A stretch of DNA of 40,278 nucleotides from Bacteroidales bacterium. Its GTDB lineage: Bacteria > Bacteroidota > Bacteroidia > Bacteroidales > WCHB1-69. Below, piece by piece: positions 1 through 8,235 of this stretch (positions are counted from its first letter, which is position 1; every line of letters starts with the position of its first letter). Both the position numbers and the translations under genes were made by a program. Below the pieces are notes generated by a model, which saw only the letters and a list, made by a program, of their open reading frames with translations, did no database searches and was not told the DNA's origin. Location of the stretch: contig JAEEKL010000210.1 of assembly GCA_016282395.1 (NCBI GenBank), positions 1-40,278 of the forward strand, given 5' to 3'.

Positions 1-230
1 AAGCCCCGGTTTATTTGGTCTTTCAACCCATAAGGTTTACCCCCGCCGGCATCACTGACGGCGGCGTGAGCTCTTACCTCACGTTTTCACCCTTACCCGA
101 CAAGCGGGCGGTATCCTTTCTGTTGCACTGTCTGTCACGCTTTCACGTGCCTTCCCGTTAGGAAGTATGGTGCTCTGCGTTGCCCGGACTTTCCTCAGCC
201 TCACGGCCGCGACAACTCGGTTTTCCTTTT
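1..230 (-). ncRNA. rnpB: RNase P RNA (class A), 3' end cut by window edge
   Basis: Read on the minus strand, this stretch holds the conserved landmarks of bacterial RNase P RNA in order: GAGGAAAGTCCGGGC near the 5' end, the central ACAGAAA, then GGTAAGGGTGAAA and GTAAGAGCTCAC. It is the catalytic RNA that removes 5' leaders from pre-tRNAs. The 3' portion, which closes helices P1/P2/P4, runs off the window at position 1, so the gene is partial. The exact 5' end is uncertain by about 15 nt. An apparent ORF across it is spurious. No clear TAnnTTTG box was seen between it and dnaN. Confidence 0.93.
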
Positions 231-266
231 TGGACTTACAATGCGTGAATAATGATTTGTGAGCTG

Positions 267-301
267 TTTGACAATTCGCCAATCACTATTCACTGACCAA
301 T
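267..301 (-). repeat. Degenerate heptamer tandem array after dnaN
   Basis: Just downstream of the dnaN stop, the minus strand reads as consecutive 7-nt units: AGTGAAT, AGTGATT, GGCGAAT and TGTCAAA, preceded by ATTGGTC. The units share a purine-rich xGxGAAT core. It belongs to a set of short-period arrays found after other stop codons in this window. Its degeneracy makes the call tentative when viewed alone. Confidence 0.45.
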
Positions 302-308
302 AGTCATA

Positions 309-1439
309 TTAGTAATTCAGCATCACCGGCATAATCAGCATCAGCACGTCTTCATTCTCATCATGTTGCGTCGTGGGGGCGATAAGAGCCGCGCGCGACG
401 GTTTGGAGAAGGACATGCGGATGATATCTGCGTCAAGGTTCTCAATCATTTCGCGCAAGAAACGGGAGTTGAACCCGATTTCCATGGGTTCGCCATTGTA
501 CTCGCACTGGATGCTTTCAGCGCCTTTGTAAGAGAAATCCATATCCTCGGCAGTAAGATTAAGACCAGTTTCCGACAATGAGAGACGGACTTGGAAGGTG
601 GACTGGCTGGAGTAGTTGCCCAAACGGCGTATGGACTTCAAAAACTCGTCACGGCCAATGGTCAGCACATTCGGATTCTCTTTGGGAATAACTGACTCAT
701 AATTAGGATATTTACCTTCCTTCAACGAAGAATAAAGTTCAAAGTTGCCGAAAGAGAAACGGATGTGGTGGGTTTCGTCAGAATAATCCACATGAACCGT
801 GTCATTGAAGTTCGTAAGGATATTTTTAAGGTGCGCGATAGGTTTCTTGGGCAGAATGAAGGAGGAGAACTCCTCTGTCTTCACTTCTGCATTGTGGTAA
901 CGAACCAACTTGTGTGCGTCCGTAGCCACAAAGGTGACATGGTCGGCAGAAAGTTCGCAGAGAACTCCCATCATGTTCGGACGAAGCTCATCGTTGCCCG
1001 TGGCAAAAATCGTCTTGCTAATGGCACGTTGCAGCACTGTGGCGCGGATGTCGAAGCTCTTGGGCGACTCTATCGGCTTCACCGTCGGATATTCATCGCT
1101 TGGGAAACAAGGGGCACCGTATTCGCCATTGGAAGACGTAAATTTCAAAATGTTATTCTCTGTATCAATGACAAAAACAAGCGGCATGTCCGGCATCAGC
1201 TTCAAGGTCTCAAGCAGAATCTTGGCGGGTACGGCCACTGAGCCTTCTCCCTCCACATTGTCCAACTCAATTACAGATGTCATCGTGGATTCCAAGTCTG
1301 AAGCTGTAAGTTTCAACTGATCACCTACAATAGTTACTAAAAAATTGTCAAGGATAGGCATGGTGCTGTTCGTTCCCATCACGCCACTGATGGCACTTAA
1401 ATTGCGATATAACAAGTCGCTTGATACGATGAATTTCAT
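309..1439 (-). CDS. dnaN: DNA polymerase III subunit beta (sliding clamp)
   Basis: This 376-aa protein has the usual DnaN length and begins MKFIVSSDLLYRNLSAISGV, followed by the typical SxMPILDNFL segment of clamp domain 1. The homodimeric ring tethers Pol III to DNA and binds clamp-binding motifs of replication and repair proteins. The three repeated domains are visible as successive fold units of about 120 residues. The C terminus, IMPVMLNY, resembles the canonical clamp end (MPMRL), with N in place of R. It has its own TATTTTTGC promoter box 26 nt before the ATG and no Shine-Dalgarno sequence. It sits apart from dnaA, which is common in Bacteroidota. RNase P RNA follows on the same strand. 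Confidence 0.97.
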   Translation of the reverse strand: MKFIVSSDLLYRNLSAISGVMGTNSTMPILDNFLVTIVGDQLKLTASDLESTMTSVIELDNVEGEGSVAVPAKILLETLKLMPDMPLVFVIDTENNILKFTSSNGEYGAPCFPSDEYPTVKPIESPKSFDIRATVLQRAISKTIFATGNDELRPNMMGVLCELSADHVTFVATDAHKLVRYHNAEVKTEEFSSFILPKKPIAHLKNILTNFNDTVHVDYSDETHHIRFSFGNFELYSSLKEGKYPNYESVIPKENPNVLTIGRDEFLKSIRRLGNYSSQSTFQVRLSLSETGLNLTAEDMDFSYKGAESIQCEYNGEPMEIGFNSRFLREMIENLDADIIRMSFSKPSRAALIAPTTQHDENEDVLMLIMPVMLNY

Positions 1440-1465
1440 GTTTTTTTGTTTTTTATTTCAAACTG

Positions 1466-1473
1466 CAAAAATA
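1466..1473 (-). promoter_or_regulatory. -7 promoter box of dnaN
   Basis: The minus strand reads TATTTTTG followed by CAG, matching the Bacteroidota sigma-A -7 consensus TAnnTTTG. It is 26 nt upstream of the dnaN ATG. No convincing TTG -33 element was identified. Confidence 0.7.
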
Positions 1474-1535
1474 CAAAAAAAAGGATATGCACGGACAATG
1501 AAATTTCACCCTACGGAGACGATTGCACCCCATCA

Positions 1536-2120
1536 CTACAATGACGGGGCATCCTCATTCCGCACCCTTACCATCTCCTCCAATTCGGCATACCAATCTT
1601 CGCCATATTTCGCAATCAATGGTTCTTTAAGAAAACGAAAAACAGGAATTTTCAGACGGTTACCGTTCTCCACCGCCGTCTTGCATATTGACCAGTGGTC
1701 ATAGTTCAACGCCTCGTAATCTCCCACTCTGCTGACCCGAATCGGATACAGATAGCAGGAAATCGGCTTCCTGAACGGGATTTCCTGATTCAAAAAGCAT
1801 CTCTCAACAGCGCATTTGGCGATACCGTCCTCAAAATAGGTGAAGGCGCAGGCATCATTGCTCACCATCAGCGGTGTCTCGAACGAATCCTCGCCATTGA
1901 AGACGAAAGTGCCGCCGTCTTCCACAACGGCGACACCTTCTTCGGTCATATATTTCTGAAAGTCAGGATAATACTCTTCAAGTTCAGCCACTTCCTCGGG
2001 AGCCACAGGCGCACCCAAGTCCCCTTCCACACAACAAAGTCCCCTACACTGCTCTATGTCACAGCAGAAGCACTTGTCTATCAGTTCTTCTGACACGAGA
2101 ACATTCCCAACAATCAGCAT
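1536..2120 (-). CDS. DUF3109 family cysteine-rich protein
   Basis: From the ATG at 2120 the protein is 194 aa and starts MLIVGNVLVSEELIDKCFCC, the typical N terminus of the DUF3109 family found widely in Bacteroidota. A TTG start three codons earlier is possible but does not fit family starts. Visible features are a dense N-terminal cysteine cluster (CFCC, then CRGLCC, about residues 17-29) and later cysteines near residues 91, 103, 108 and 122. The pattern suggests a metal or Fe-S site. The reaction is unknown. Its ATG is only 12 nt after the tnaA stop, so it is probably translated from the same transcript as tryptophanase. Confidence 0.85.
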   Translation of the reverse strand: MLIVGNVLVSEELIDKCFCCDIEQCRGLCCVEGDLGAPVAPEEVAELEEYYPDFQKYMTEEGVAVVEDGGTFVFNGEDSFETPLMVSNDACAFTYFEDGIAKCAVERCFLNQEIPFRKPISCYLYPIRVSRVGDYEALNYDHWSICKTAVENGNRLKIPVFRFLKEPLIAKYGEDWYAELEEMVRVRNEDAPSL

Positions 2121-2132
2121 TGTATCCAACTA

Positions 2133-3509
2133 TTAGCCAAGACGTTTAAACTGACAAGTGAAATGGCGCATCAGTTCAGCCTCCCAAGTGATTTCCAAAC
2201 CGCGTTTGATAGTGTCGCGGCGGTCATAAACGTTCTTGAGGGCGGCGGCGATCACATCCATGTGGTTGTTCGTATATACGCGGCGCGGAATGCACAGACG
2301 CACAAAGTCATTGCCTCCGAAGCGGTTCTCACGGGTCACGGGATCGCGGTCAGCGAGCACATAACCGATCTCACAGGCGCGGATACCGGCCTCAAGATAG
2401 AGTTCGCATGTAAGCGTTTGCGCCGGGAACTCCTCCTTGGGAATGTTGGTGAGCACCTTGTCCGCATCCACGAAGATGGCGTGGCCACCAGCAGGACGCT
2501 GGTAAGGAATACCGTATTCATCCAGCTTGTCAGCAAGATACTTCACCTGTTTAATACGGGTCTCAACCATGTCGAACTCGATATTCTCCTTCAAACCAAC
2601 GGCTAAAGCATCCATATCGCGACCGTTCATACCACCGTATGTCAGGAAGCCCTCAAAAGGAATGCAGAACAGCTTGGCTCCCTCATACCACTCTTTCTTG
2701 TTGGTGGCGATGAAACCGCCCATATTAACCAGACCGTCCTTCTTGGCACTCATCGTCATGCTGTCGGCATAGCCGAACATCTCCTTGCAAATCTCGCGCA
2801 AGGTCTTGTTGGCATAACCTTCCTCGCGGGTCTTGATGAAGTACGCGTTTTCGATGAAACGGGCACTGTCGATGTTGACGGGCACTCCGTACTTATGACA
2901 AAGTTCGCAGGTTTCACGGATATTCTTCATGCTGACCGGCTGACCGCCAACGGTGTTGTTCGTGACGGTGAGCACCATGAACGGGACATTGCCTTTGTTC
3001 TCTTGCAGCACCTTCTCCAGCTTCTCCAAGCTGACATTACCCTTGAAAGGAACTTCCAACTGAGTATCGTATGCCTCGGGAACGGTGACATCGATGGCAA
3101 ATGCCTTACGGCTTTCAATGTGGCCTTTCGTGGTATCAAAGTGTGCATTTCCGGGAATGACCTGACCGGGTTTCACCAAATAACTGAACAACACATTCTC
3201 GGCCGCGCGACCTTGGTGAGTCGGGATAACAAACTCAAATCCAGTCAATTCAGTAATCGTATCCTTCATGTGGTAGAAGGAACGTGCACCGCCGTAACTC
3301 TCATCGCCCATCATCATGGCGCTCCACTGGCGGTCACTCATAGCACCCGTACCAGAATCGGTCAACAGGTCGATGTAAACATAATCGCTCTTCAGCATGA
3401 AAATGTTCTGGTGGGCTTCTTCAAGCCATTTTTCTCTTTCTTCTCTTGTGGATTTCTTAATGGGTTCAACCATCTTTATTTTCCACGCTTCTGCAAATGG
3501 TAATTCCAT
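2133..3509 (-). CDS. tnaA: Tryptophanase (L-tryptophan indole-lyase)
   Basis: This 458-aa PLP enzyme of the beta-eliminating lyase family cleaves L-tryptophan to indole, pyruvate and ammonia. The PLP lysine lies in SAKKDG (K257). GDESYGGARSF carries the conserved tyrosine of the active site, and DSARFIENAYF is also typical. Two discriminating positions favour tryptophanase over tyrosine phenol-lyase. The C-terminal motif is RHFT, with His at about 449 as in E. coli TnaA, where TPL has Phe. The motif GIRACEIG has Ile where TPL has the tyrosine-carboxyl-reading Arg. The N-terminal MELPFAEAWKIKMVEP extension matches Bacteroidota family members, which supports this start. No TAnnTTTG box was found upstream. 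The DUF3109 gene follows within a few nucleotides. Confidence 0.92.
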   Translation of the reverse strand: MELPFAEAWKIKMVEPIKKSTREEREKWLEEAHQNIFMLKSDYVYIDLLTDSGTGAMSDRQWSAMMMGDESYGGARSFYHMKDTITELTGFEFVIPTHQGRAAENVLFSYLVKPGQVIPGNAHFDTTKGHIESRKAFAIDVTVPEAYDTQLEVPFKGNVSLEKLEKVLQENKGNVPFMVLTVTNNTVGGQPVSMKNIRETCELCHKYGVPVNIDSARFIENAYFIKTREEGYANKTLREICKEMFGYADSMTMSAKKDGLVNMGGFIATNKKEWYEGAKLFCIPFEGFLTYGGMNGRDMDALAVGLKENIEFDMVETRIKQVKYLADKLDEYGIPYQRPAGGHAIFVDADKVLTNIPKEEFPAQTLTCELYLEAGIRACEIGYVLADRDPVTRENRFGGNDFVRLCIPRRVYTNNHMDVIAAALKNVYDRRDTIKRGLEITWEAELMRHFTCQFKRLG

Positions 3510-3570
3510 AAATCTATAATTGGTTATTAAATAAATTATTAAGTGATTTTATTGTCTTTTCTTTATTTAA

Positions 3571-4158
3571 TCAAAAATCCTGAACATGTCCTAACGTGCC
3601 GTCTTCGTTGTAGAAACGCCATTCACCAACCTGGCGCCCGTTTTTGTATTCACCTGTATAACGGACATTTCCGTTGGAATAATAGACGGTATAGCGGCCT
3701 TCTTCCTTGCCGTCAACATAATACGCTTTTGTCTGGACGGTGCCATCCGGAAAATAGGCATACCACAAACCATCGCGGTTGTCAGCATGAATATTGCCGT
3801 CTATATATTTTTGGTGGTTATCATAATAATGGGTCTCGTGCGCTAATTCGGAAGTGGGGTTTCCGGCACTGTCTGGAACATAATAGGCCACCACTTTGGG
3901 ATTGTCGTTCTCATACTTCTTCAGTACCACACGATTATACAATGAGTCCACGAAATCCACAGGCGGAAAGACATGGAGGCTGTCCATGAATGCCTGTTCC
4001 GCATCGGTGATTTGTTTTTTCTTGTCGTGATTTGAAATGGCTGAATACACCAAAGCAACGCCTAAAAGACCGATAGCGACGCAAAGCAGAACTATATGTG
4101 TCAAGCCAAACGGCCGCTCAGTCATTTCGCCAGCATTCTTTTCCTTATTATCTTCCAT
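3571..4158 (-). CDS. Membrane-anchored MORN-2-like repeat protein
   Basis: About 195 aa from the ATG at 4158; a TTG two codons earlier is the alternative. There is a short cytoplasmic head, one transmembrane helix at roughly residues 19-41, then an extracytoplasmic part. The C-terminal third has repeated YxxDGxxxxxxYYxxGKxxGxxxxYYxNGxVxxxGxYxxGxxxGxW units of the MORN_2/YwqK type. Such repeats form beta-hairpin ladders, and their ligands are generally unknown. It starts 8 nt after the stop of the OmpH-like gene, so the two are almost certainly cotranscribed and both place a domain in the periplasm from a single N-terminal anchor. Function is not assignable. Confidence 0.72.
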   Translation of the reverse strand: MEDNKEKNAGEMTERPFGLTHIVLLCVAIGLLGVALVYSAISNHDKKKQITDAEQAFMDSLHVFPPVDFVDSLYNRVVLKKYENDNPKVVAYYVPDSAGNPTSELAHETHYYDNHQKYIDGNIHADNRDGLWYAYFPDGTVQTKAYYVDGKEEGRYTVYYSNGNVRYTGEYKNGRQVGEWRFYNEDGTLGHVQDF

Positions 4159-4166
4159 CCGCAAGT

Positions 4167-4910
4167 TTATTTTTTCTTCTTAAAAGATCGGTTCAGTTCC
4201 TCAATCACCTCATTTGTGATATCATGGGCGGGATCAGCATACAGCAACTGACCGCCATCCTGATAAGTAAAGATGTAAGAGGCGTTATACGAGGCGTTTA
4301 CACGTTGTGCAGCAGCGTTCAAGGAATCTGCCATCTGCTCCAACGCCGCCGCATAGCGGGATTGGAAATCCTCCATATAGTTACTATAGTCACGCTGCAG
4401 GCGCGTGCTCTCCTCCTGAAGTGACTGCTGGGCGTATTGGGCCTGCTGCGGGGTCAGAGAACCGGAACTGTAATTCTTCTCGAAATTGGCAGCCTTGGTC
4501 TCCAATGCCTTCTGGCGGTTGTTGAAGATCACCTCCTGTTTCTGCTGCTCTGCCTCCAAGGTGTCCTTCAGAATCTTCACCATCTCGTACTTCTCATTCA
4601 CTGAGTCAATATTGATATAGACCACCTCGCCGGTGCCCACTTCGACAGGTTTCGGTGCCACCGTGGCTTTTTTGTTATTGCCGGCAAAATGCAGGATGAA
4701 CAATGCTATCACTGCCGCCGCCAGCACACCTTCAACAATCCAATGACAGAGAGAGGAATTATTTTTGCATGAAGGTTTTGCCACTTCCTTTTCAGGGGAT
4801 TCCACGGGTTTGTTCTCCACCACAAAACCTTTCTCATCCACAACGGTTGCAGTATTTTCCACAACCTCGCTTTTCATTTCTTCGTTCTTCTCTTCAAAAA
4901 TTTCTTCCAT
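4167..4910 (-). CDS. OmpH/Skp-like periplasmic coiled-coil protein with N-terminal membrane anchor
   Basis: 247 aa. Residues 1-55 are acidic and hydrophilic, residues 57-76 form a transmembrane helix (a WIVEGVLAAAVIALFILHF-type stretch), and residues 95-245 match the OmpH/Skp pattern. That pattern is a VVYINIDSVNEKYEMV strand followed by a long KQExxFNNRQKALE... coiled coil and a closing strand with IFTYQDGGQLLYADPAHDIT. Skp chaperones hold unfolded outer-membrane proteins and normally have a cleaved signal peptide. Here the uncleaved anchor with a 55-residue cytosolic tail is unusual. It is cotranscribed with the MORN-like gene and lies downstream of recQ. Confidence 0.8.
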   Translation of the reverse strand: MEEIFEEKNEEMKSEVVENTATVVDEKGFVVENKPVESPEKEVAKPSCKNNSSLCHWIVEGVLAAAVIALFILHFAGNNKKATVAPKPVEVGTGEVVYINIDSVNEKYEMVKILKDTLEAEQQKQEVIFNNRQKALETKAANFEKNYSSGSLTPQQAQYAQQSLQEESTRLQRDYSNYMEDFQSRYAAALEQMADSLNAAAQRVNASYNASYIFTYQDGGQLLYADPAHDITNEVIEELNRSFKKKK

Positions 4911-4939
4911 ACTATTAATTTTCTATTATCAAATAAAGT

Positions 4940-4967
4940 TCATCGTTTCATCGTATCATTGCCTCAT
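4940..4967 (-). repeat. Octamer tandem array ATGANNNN x4 after recQ
   Basis: In the 59-nt spacer between the recQ stop and the OmpH-like start, the minus strand reads ATGAGGCA, ATGATACG, ATGAAACG, ATGAAC. ATGA recurs exactly every 8 nt, with TCAT on the plus strand at 4940, 4948, 4956 and 4964. The same 8-nt ATGA period is found at 32607 and 33421. Confidence 0.75.
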
Positions 4968-4969
4968 TT

Positions 4970-7171
4970 TTAATTCCCCACATCTGATAAGTACTTGATT
5001 CTCATTATCCGAATCTCTTCCATCGTGTATTCGTCCTCGCCCAACACACGCAAAGCCTCTTCTGCGGAATCGGTATCGGCATTGGCAAAATAGTCGATAA
5101 TATCTTCTTGGTGATACGGTTCTATTTCCTCGTCGATATAGTAGGAAATGTCGATTTTTGCCCCGGAGGCCACAATATGTTCGATTTCAGTCAGCAGCTC
5201 GTCCATGTCCAAACCCTTGGCGATGGCGATATCCTCAAAGCTGATCTTATGGTCAATACCCTGGATGATAAACAGTTTGTTGGCAGACTTCTTGGCCACG
5301 GTCTTCAACACAAAGTCCTGCGGGCGATCGATTTCGTTCTCCTCAACATACTGTTTGATAAGTTCGATGAAACGTCGTCCGTACTTTTGCGCCTTGCCAG
5401 GACCGACACCCACCACGCGGGTCATCTCCTCCATGGTAATCGGGTATTGGATACACATGTCCTCCAATGACGGATCCTGGAAAATGATGAACGGCGGAAG
5501 ATTTTCCTCCTTGGAGATAGTTTTTCGCAGGTCTTTCAGCAGACTGAAGAGCACGGTGTCAAACGCTTCCTCAACATTGCCCGCAACGGCATCCACCGCC
5601 TCGTCATCATCTTCGTCCTCCTCCGTGACAGGTTTGATAGCCATAATCGGATAGGGATTGGTCATATATTTCATGCCCTTGTCCGTAATCTTAAGCAGAC
5701 CATAGTTTTCAATATCTTTGGCAATAAGATTGTCAAAAATGGAGACTCGCACGATATTGGACCAGAATTTCGCGTCATAGTCCATGCCCTCGCCAAATTG
5801 TTTGAGTTTCTCGTGATGGAATTTCAGGATGGAAGTGGTCTTGTTGCCGCAGATAATATCGACAATCTGATCCTCCTTAAATTGCTGTTTGACAGCTTGT
5901 ATCACCTCCAGCAGCAGCTGGATTTGCTCGGAGGCATCCATCTTCGGTTTCGGGTGGTTGCAGTTATCACAGTTGTGGCAGTTCTCCTCATTGTAATTTT
6001 CGCCGAAATAATGCAGCAGGTGTTTCCGGCGGCAGTTGGTGGACTCGGCGTATGAGGCGGTTTCGGCCAGAAGCTGTTTCACGATTTCCTGTTCCGAAAC
6101 GGATTTCTTTGCCGAAAATTTTTCCAATTTGTTGAGATCCTTCTGGTCGTAGAAAGCGATGCAGAGACCCTCGCCGTCATCACGTCCGGCACGGCCCGTC
6201 TCTTGATAATAACCCTCAAGACTCTTGGGCATGTCGTAGTGAATCACAAAGCGTACATCCGGTTTGTCAATGCCCATGCCGAAGGCGATGGTAGCCACAA
6301 TAATGTCAGCCTTTTCCATCAGGAAGTCGTCCTGGTTCTGCACGCGTGTTTTGGAGTCCAGGCCTGCGTGATACGGCAATGCACGGATTCCATTCTCCTG
6401 CAGCAGAACTGCCAGTTCCTCCACCTTCTTACGGCTCAAACAGTAGATAATCCCCGATTTCCCAGGATGGTTTTTGATAAACTTAACCACCTCTTTGTCA
6501 ACATCTTTCGTCTTCTCACGAATTTCATAGTAGAGGTTCGGGCGATTGAAAGAGGAGATAAACACCTCAGCCTTTTCCATGCCGAGATTCTTCTGTATGT
6601 CGCTCTGCACTTTCGGGGTGGCTGTGGCGGTTAAAGCGATAACCGGCACATTCTTTCCAATCTGTTGGATTATTTTCCGTATATTTCGGTATTCCGGGCG
6701 GAAATCGTGCCCCCACTCTGAAATACAGTGGGCTTCATCAATGGCATAAAAGGATATGTTAATATCCTGGAAAAAATTCACGTTTTCCTCCTTGGTCAAC
6801 GATTCCGGAGCCACATAAAGCAGTTTGGTCTTACCAGAAATCAGGTCTTTTTTCACCTCGGCGATTTCGGCCTTGTTCAACGATGAATTCAGAAAATGTG
6901 CAATCCCGCGGTCGGTGCCGAAAGTGCGGATGGCATCCACCTGATTCTTCATCAGCGCAATCAGCGGAGAAATCACAATGGCCGTACCCTCGCTCATCAG
7001 CGCGGGGAGCTGGTAGCACATCGACTTGCCGCCGCCAGTGGGCATTATGACAAAACAATCTTTCCCTTTCAGCAACGTCTTGATGATCTTCTGCTGGTCA
7101 CCTTTGAACGAATCAAAGCCGAAAACCGTTTTCAATGTCTGAAAAATAGCTTTATCTGTAATTCTCTTCAT
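4970..7171 (-). CDS. recQ: ATP-dependent DNA helicase RecQ
   Basis: A 733-aa 3'-5' superfamily 2 helicase acting in recombination and fork repair. Visible motifs are Walker A MPTGGGKS (residues 43-50), motif II DEAH (145-148), motif III TATAT (181-185), motif [15 protein letters not shown] (291-304) and motif [11 protein letters not shown] (323-331). The RecQ zinc site follows, with Cys380, 398, 401 and 404, then the winged-helix RQC domain. An HRDC-like domain lies at about 560-630 ([10 protein letters not shown]... [12 protein letters not shown]). About 100 further residues resemble the helix-turn-helix extension of Bacteroidota RecQ ([20 protein letters not shown]). The ATG at 7171 lies 61 nt after a TATCTTTG box. 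Confidence 0.97.
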   Translation of the reverse strand: MKRITDKAIFQTLKTVFGFDSFKGDQQKIIKTLLKGKDCFVIMPTGGGKSMCYQLPALMSEGTAIVISPLIALMKNQVDAIRTFGTDRGIAHFLNSSLNKAEIAEVKKDLISGKTKLLYVAPESLTKEENVNFFQDINISFYAIDEAHCISEWGHDFRPEYRNIRKIIQQIGKNVPVIALTATATPKVQSDIQKNLGMEKAEVFISSFNRPNLYYEIREKTKDVDKEVVKFIKNHPGKSGIIYCLSRKKVEELAVLLQENGIRALPYHAGLDSKTRVQNQDDFLMEKADIIVATIAFGMGIDKPDVRFVIHYDMPKSLEGYYQETGRAGRDDGEGLCIAFYDQKDLNKLEKFSAKKSVSEQEIVKQLLAETASYAESTNCRRKHLLHYFGENYNEENCHNCDNCNHPKPKMDASEQIQLLLEVIQAVKQQFKEDQIVDIICGNKTTSILKFHHEKLKQFGEGMDYDAKFWSNIVRVSIFDNLIAKDIENYGLLKITDKGMKYMTNPYPIMAIKPVTEEDEDDDEAVDAVAGNVEEAFDTVLFSLLKDLRKTISKEENLPPFIIFQDPSLEDMCIQYPITMEEMTRVVGVGPGKAQKYGRRFIELIKQYVEENEIDRPQDFVLKTVAKKSANKLFIIQGIDHKISFEDIAIAKGLDMDELLTEIEHIVASGAKIDISYYIDEEIEPYHQEDIIDYFANADTDSAEEALRVLGEDEYTMEEIRIMRIKYLSDVGN

Positions 7172-7232
7172 GCAAGAAAAAAATTATAATTCAACAAAAA
7201 CAAATGCTTTTTATCTTCCATAAATTCAAGTA

Positions 7233-7240
7233 CAAAGATA
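7233..7240 (-). promoter_or_regulatory. -7 promoter box of recQ
   Basis: The minus strand reads TATCTTTG. The recQ ATG is 61 nt downstream. A TTG at 7265-7267 is a weak -33 candidate with rather long spacing. Confidence 0.6.
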
Positions 7241-7322
7241 TAAAATATTTGAAATGAAATCACGCAAAAAAATAATAATAATAATTTTTTTTCAACAATG
7301 GGGAATTCACAAGTATTTTCGT

Positions 7323-8153
7323 TCAATATGGTCTCCGAAGAGCGGATTTCACACCGTTTTCTACCGAATAAAACGGTTTCCTGTAGCCCACACGGCGCAA
7401 ATCACTCAAATCAGGTCGGAATGGGGTTCCCAACTTGTCAGGGTCAAACGGTTGAGAACGTTCGTATCTGATTCGCGGGGGCAATTTCAAAGCGCGGAAA
7501 AGCGCATTCGCCACCGCCAAATCGGTTCGTTCAAAACCGCTTCCGAGATCGTAAACTCCATTTGCGGGACAGTGCTGCATGAACCAATAGAACACCCGCA
7601 CCGCATCTTGCACATACAGGTAGTCTTGCGTGATGCCGGCATCCCCCTTGTCCTGTTCCGTCTGCAGAATAATGGCTTTTCCCGTTGTCACAATCTGCTG
7701 GTAAAAGGAATAGATGCGGGAGGTTTGCTCCCCTGCAACATCTTCTTTAGACCCATAAATTTCTCCCATCTTGAAAATGTACCAGAATGGAGGCCTGCGA
7801 TATTGCCGTCCTGCCCAGACAACAAACCGGTCGGAGTTGAAATCAGACTCGGACTGTTCCATCGACTGGTGAAAGGCATACAGAAGCGGGACAGAATACC
7901 GGGCAGCAACAGTCCATAGCTTCTGCACAAACTCAAAACGGAACACAGACAACACAGCGTTTGGAATCCGCCTGTCACAATAGATCACCCACTCCATCTC
8001 TCGATAATGAAGTGGGAAAAAACGGAAAAACTCGTCAGTGTCTGTAAACTGAACCAACTCTATTCCCGAAATTGTGTGCCGGGCTTCGGCATCTCGAAGT
8101 TTCGCGGCCATACTGCTGCCCAAAAAACCATCTGCACCTATTAAGACAATCAT
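7323..8153 (-). CDS. HldD-like NAD-dependent epimerase/dehydratase, probably catalytically altered
   Basis: 276 aa from the ATG at 8153. The longer frame to 8195 is excluded because it runs over a promoter box and terminator. The N terminus, MIVLIGADGFLGSS, is the Rossmann GxxGxxG nucleotide loop of the extended SDR family. The C-terminal half follows ADP-L-glycero-D-manno-heptose 6-epimerase: MGEIYG for the FNVYG segment, YLYVQDAVRVFYWFM, VYDLGSGFERTDLAVANALF, and PFRPDLSDLRRVGYRKPF at the end. The expected catalytic YxxxK is not visible, because the aligned stretch reads about RFVVWAGRQYRRP. Either the chemistry is lost or the family is mis-guessed. It has its own promoter and is convergent with nothing. 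Confidence 0.7.
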   Translation of the reverse strand: MIVLIGADGFLGSSMAAKLRDAEARHTISGIELVQFTDTDEFFRFFPLHYREMEWVIYCDRRIPNAVLSVFRFEFVQKLWTVAARYSVPLLYAFHQSMEQSESDFNSDRFVVWAGRQYRRPPFWYIFKMGEIYGSKEDVAGEQTSRIYSFYQQIVTTGKAIILQTEQDKGDAGITQDYLYVQDAVRVFYWFMQHCPANGVYDLGSGFERTDLAVANALFRALKLPPRIRYERSQPFDPDKLGTPFRPDLSDLRRVGYRKPFYSVENGVKSALRRPY

Positions 8154-8170
8154 ATTAAAACGAATTGCTG

Positions 8171-8178
8171 CAAAGATA
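8171..8178 (-). promoter_or_regulatory. -7 promoter box of the epimerase-like gene
   Basis: The minus strand reads TATCTTTGCAGC, 17 nt before the ATG at 8153. Its first T is the last base of the T-run of the preceding terminator. Confidence 0.75.
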
Positions 8179-8204
8179 AAAAAAAACGGACACAAATGTG
8201 TCCG
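8178..8204 (-). terminator. Rho-independent terminator of the por operon
   Basis: The plus-strand palindrome CGGACAC-AAAT-GTGTCCG (8187-8204) is followed, on the minus strand, by a T-run (8186 down to 8178). It lies 32 nt after the porN stop and ends the porPKLMN transcript. Confidence 0.85.
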
Positions 8205-8235
8205 CTTTTTGAAATTATGAAAAAGTTGTTTCTAA

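Noticed and set aside
1528..1549. Hairpin at the end of the DUF3109 gene (CCCCATCA...TGACGGGG)
   Set aside because: It straddles the stop codon and has no T-run on either strand, so it does not qualify as an intrinsic terminator.
2133..3509. Tyrosine phenol-lyase instead of tryptophanase
   Set aside because: The C-terminal RHFT and the GIRACEIG segment match tryptophanase. TPL has Phe and Arg at these positions.
7254..7919. 221-aa plus-strand open frame opposite the epimerase-like gene
   Set aside because: It is the antisense shadow of a minus-strand gene with clear Rossmann and HldD-like motifs. Its own translation shows no family pattern.
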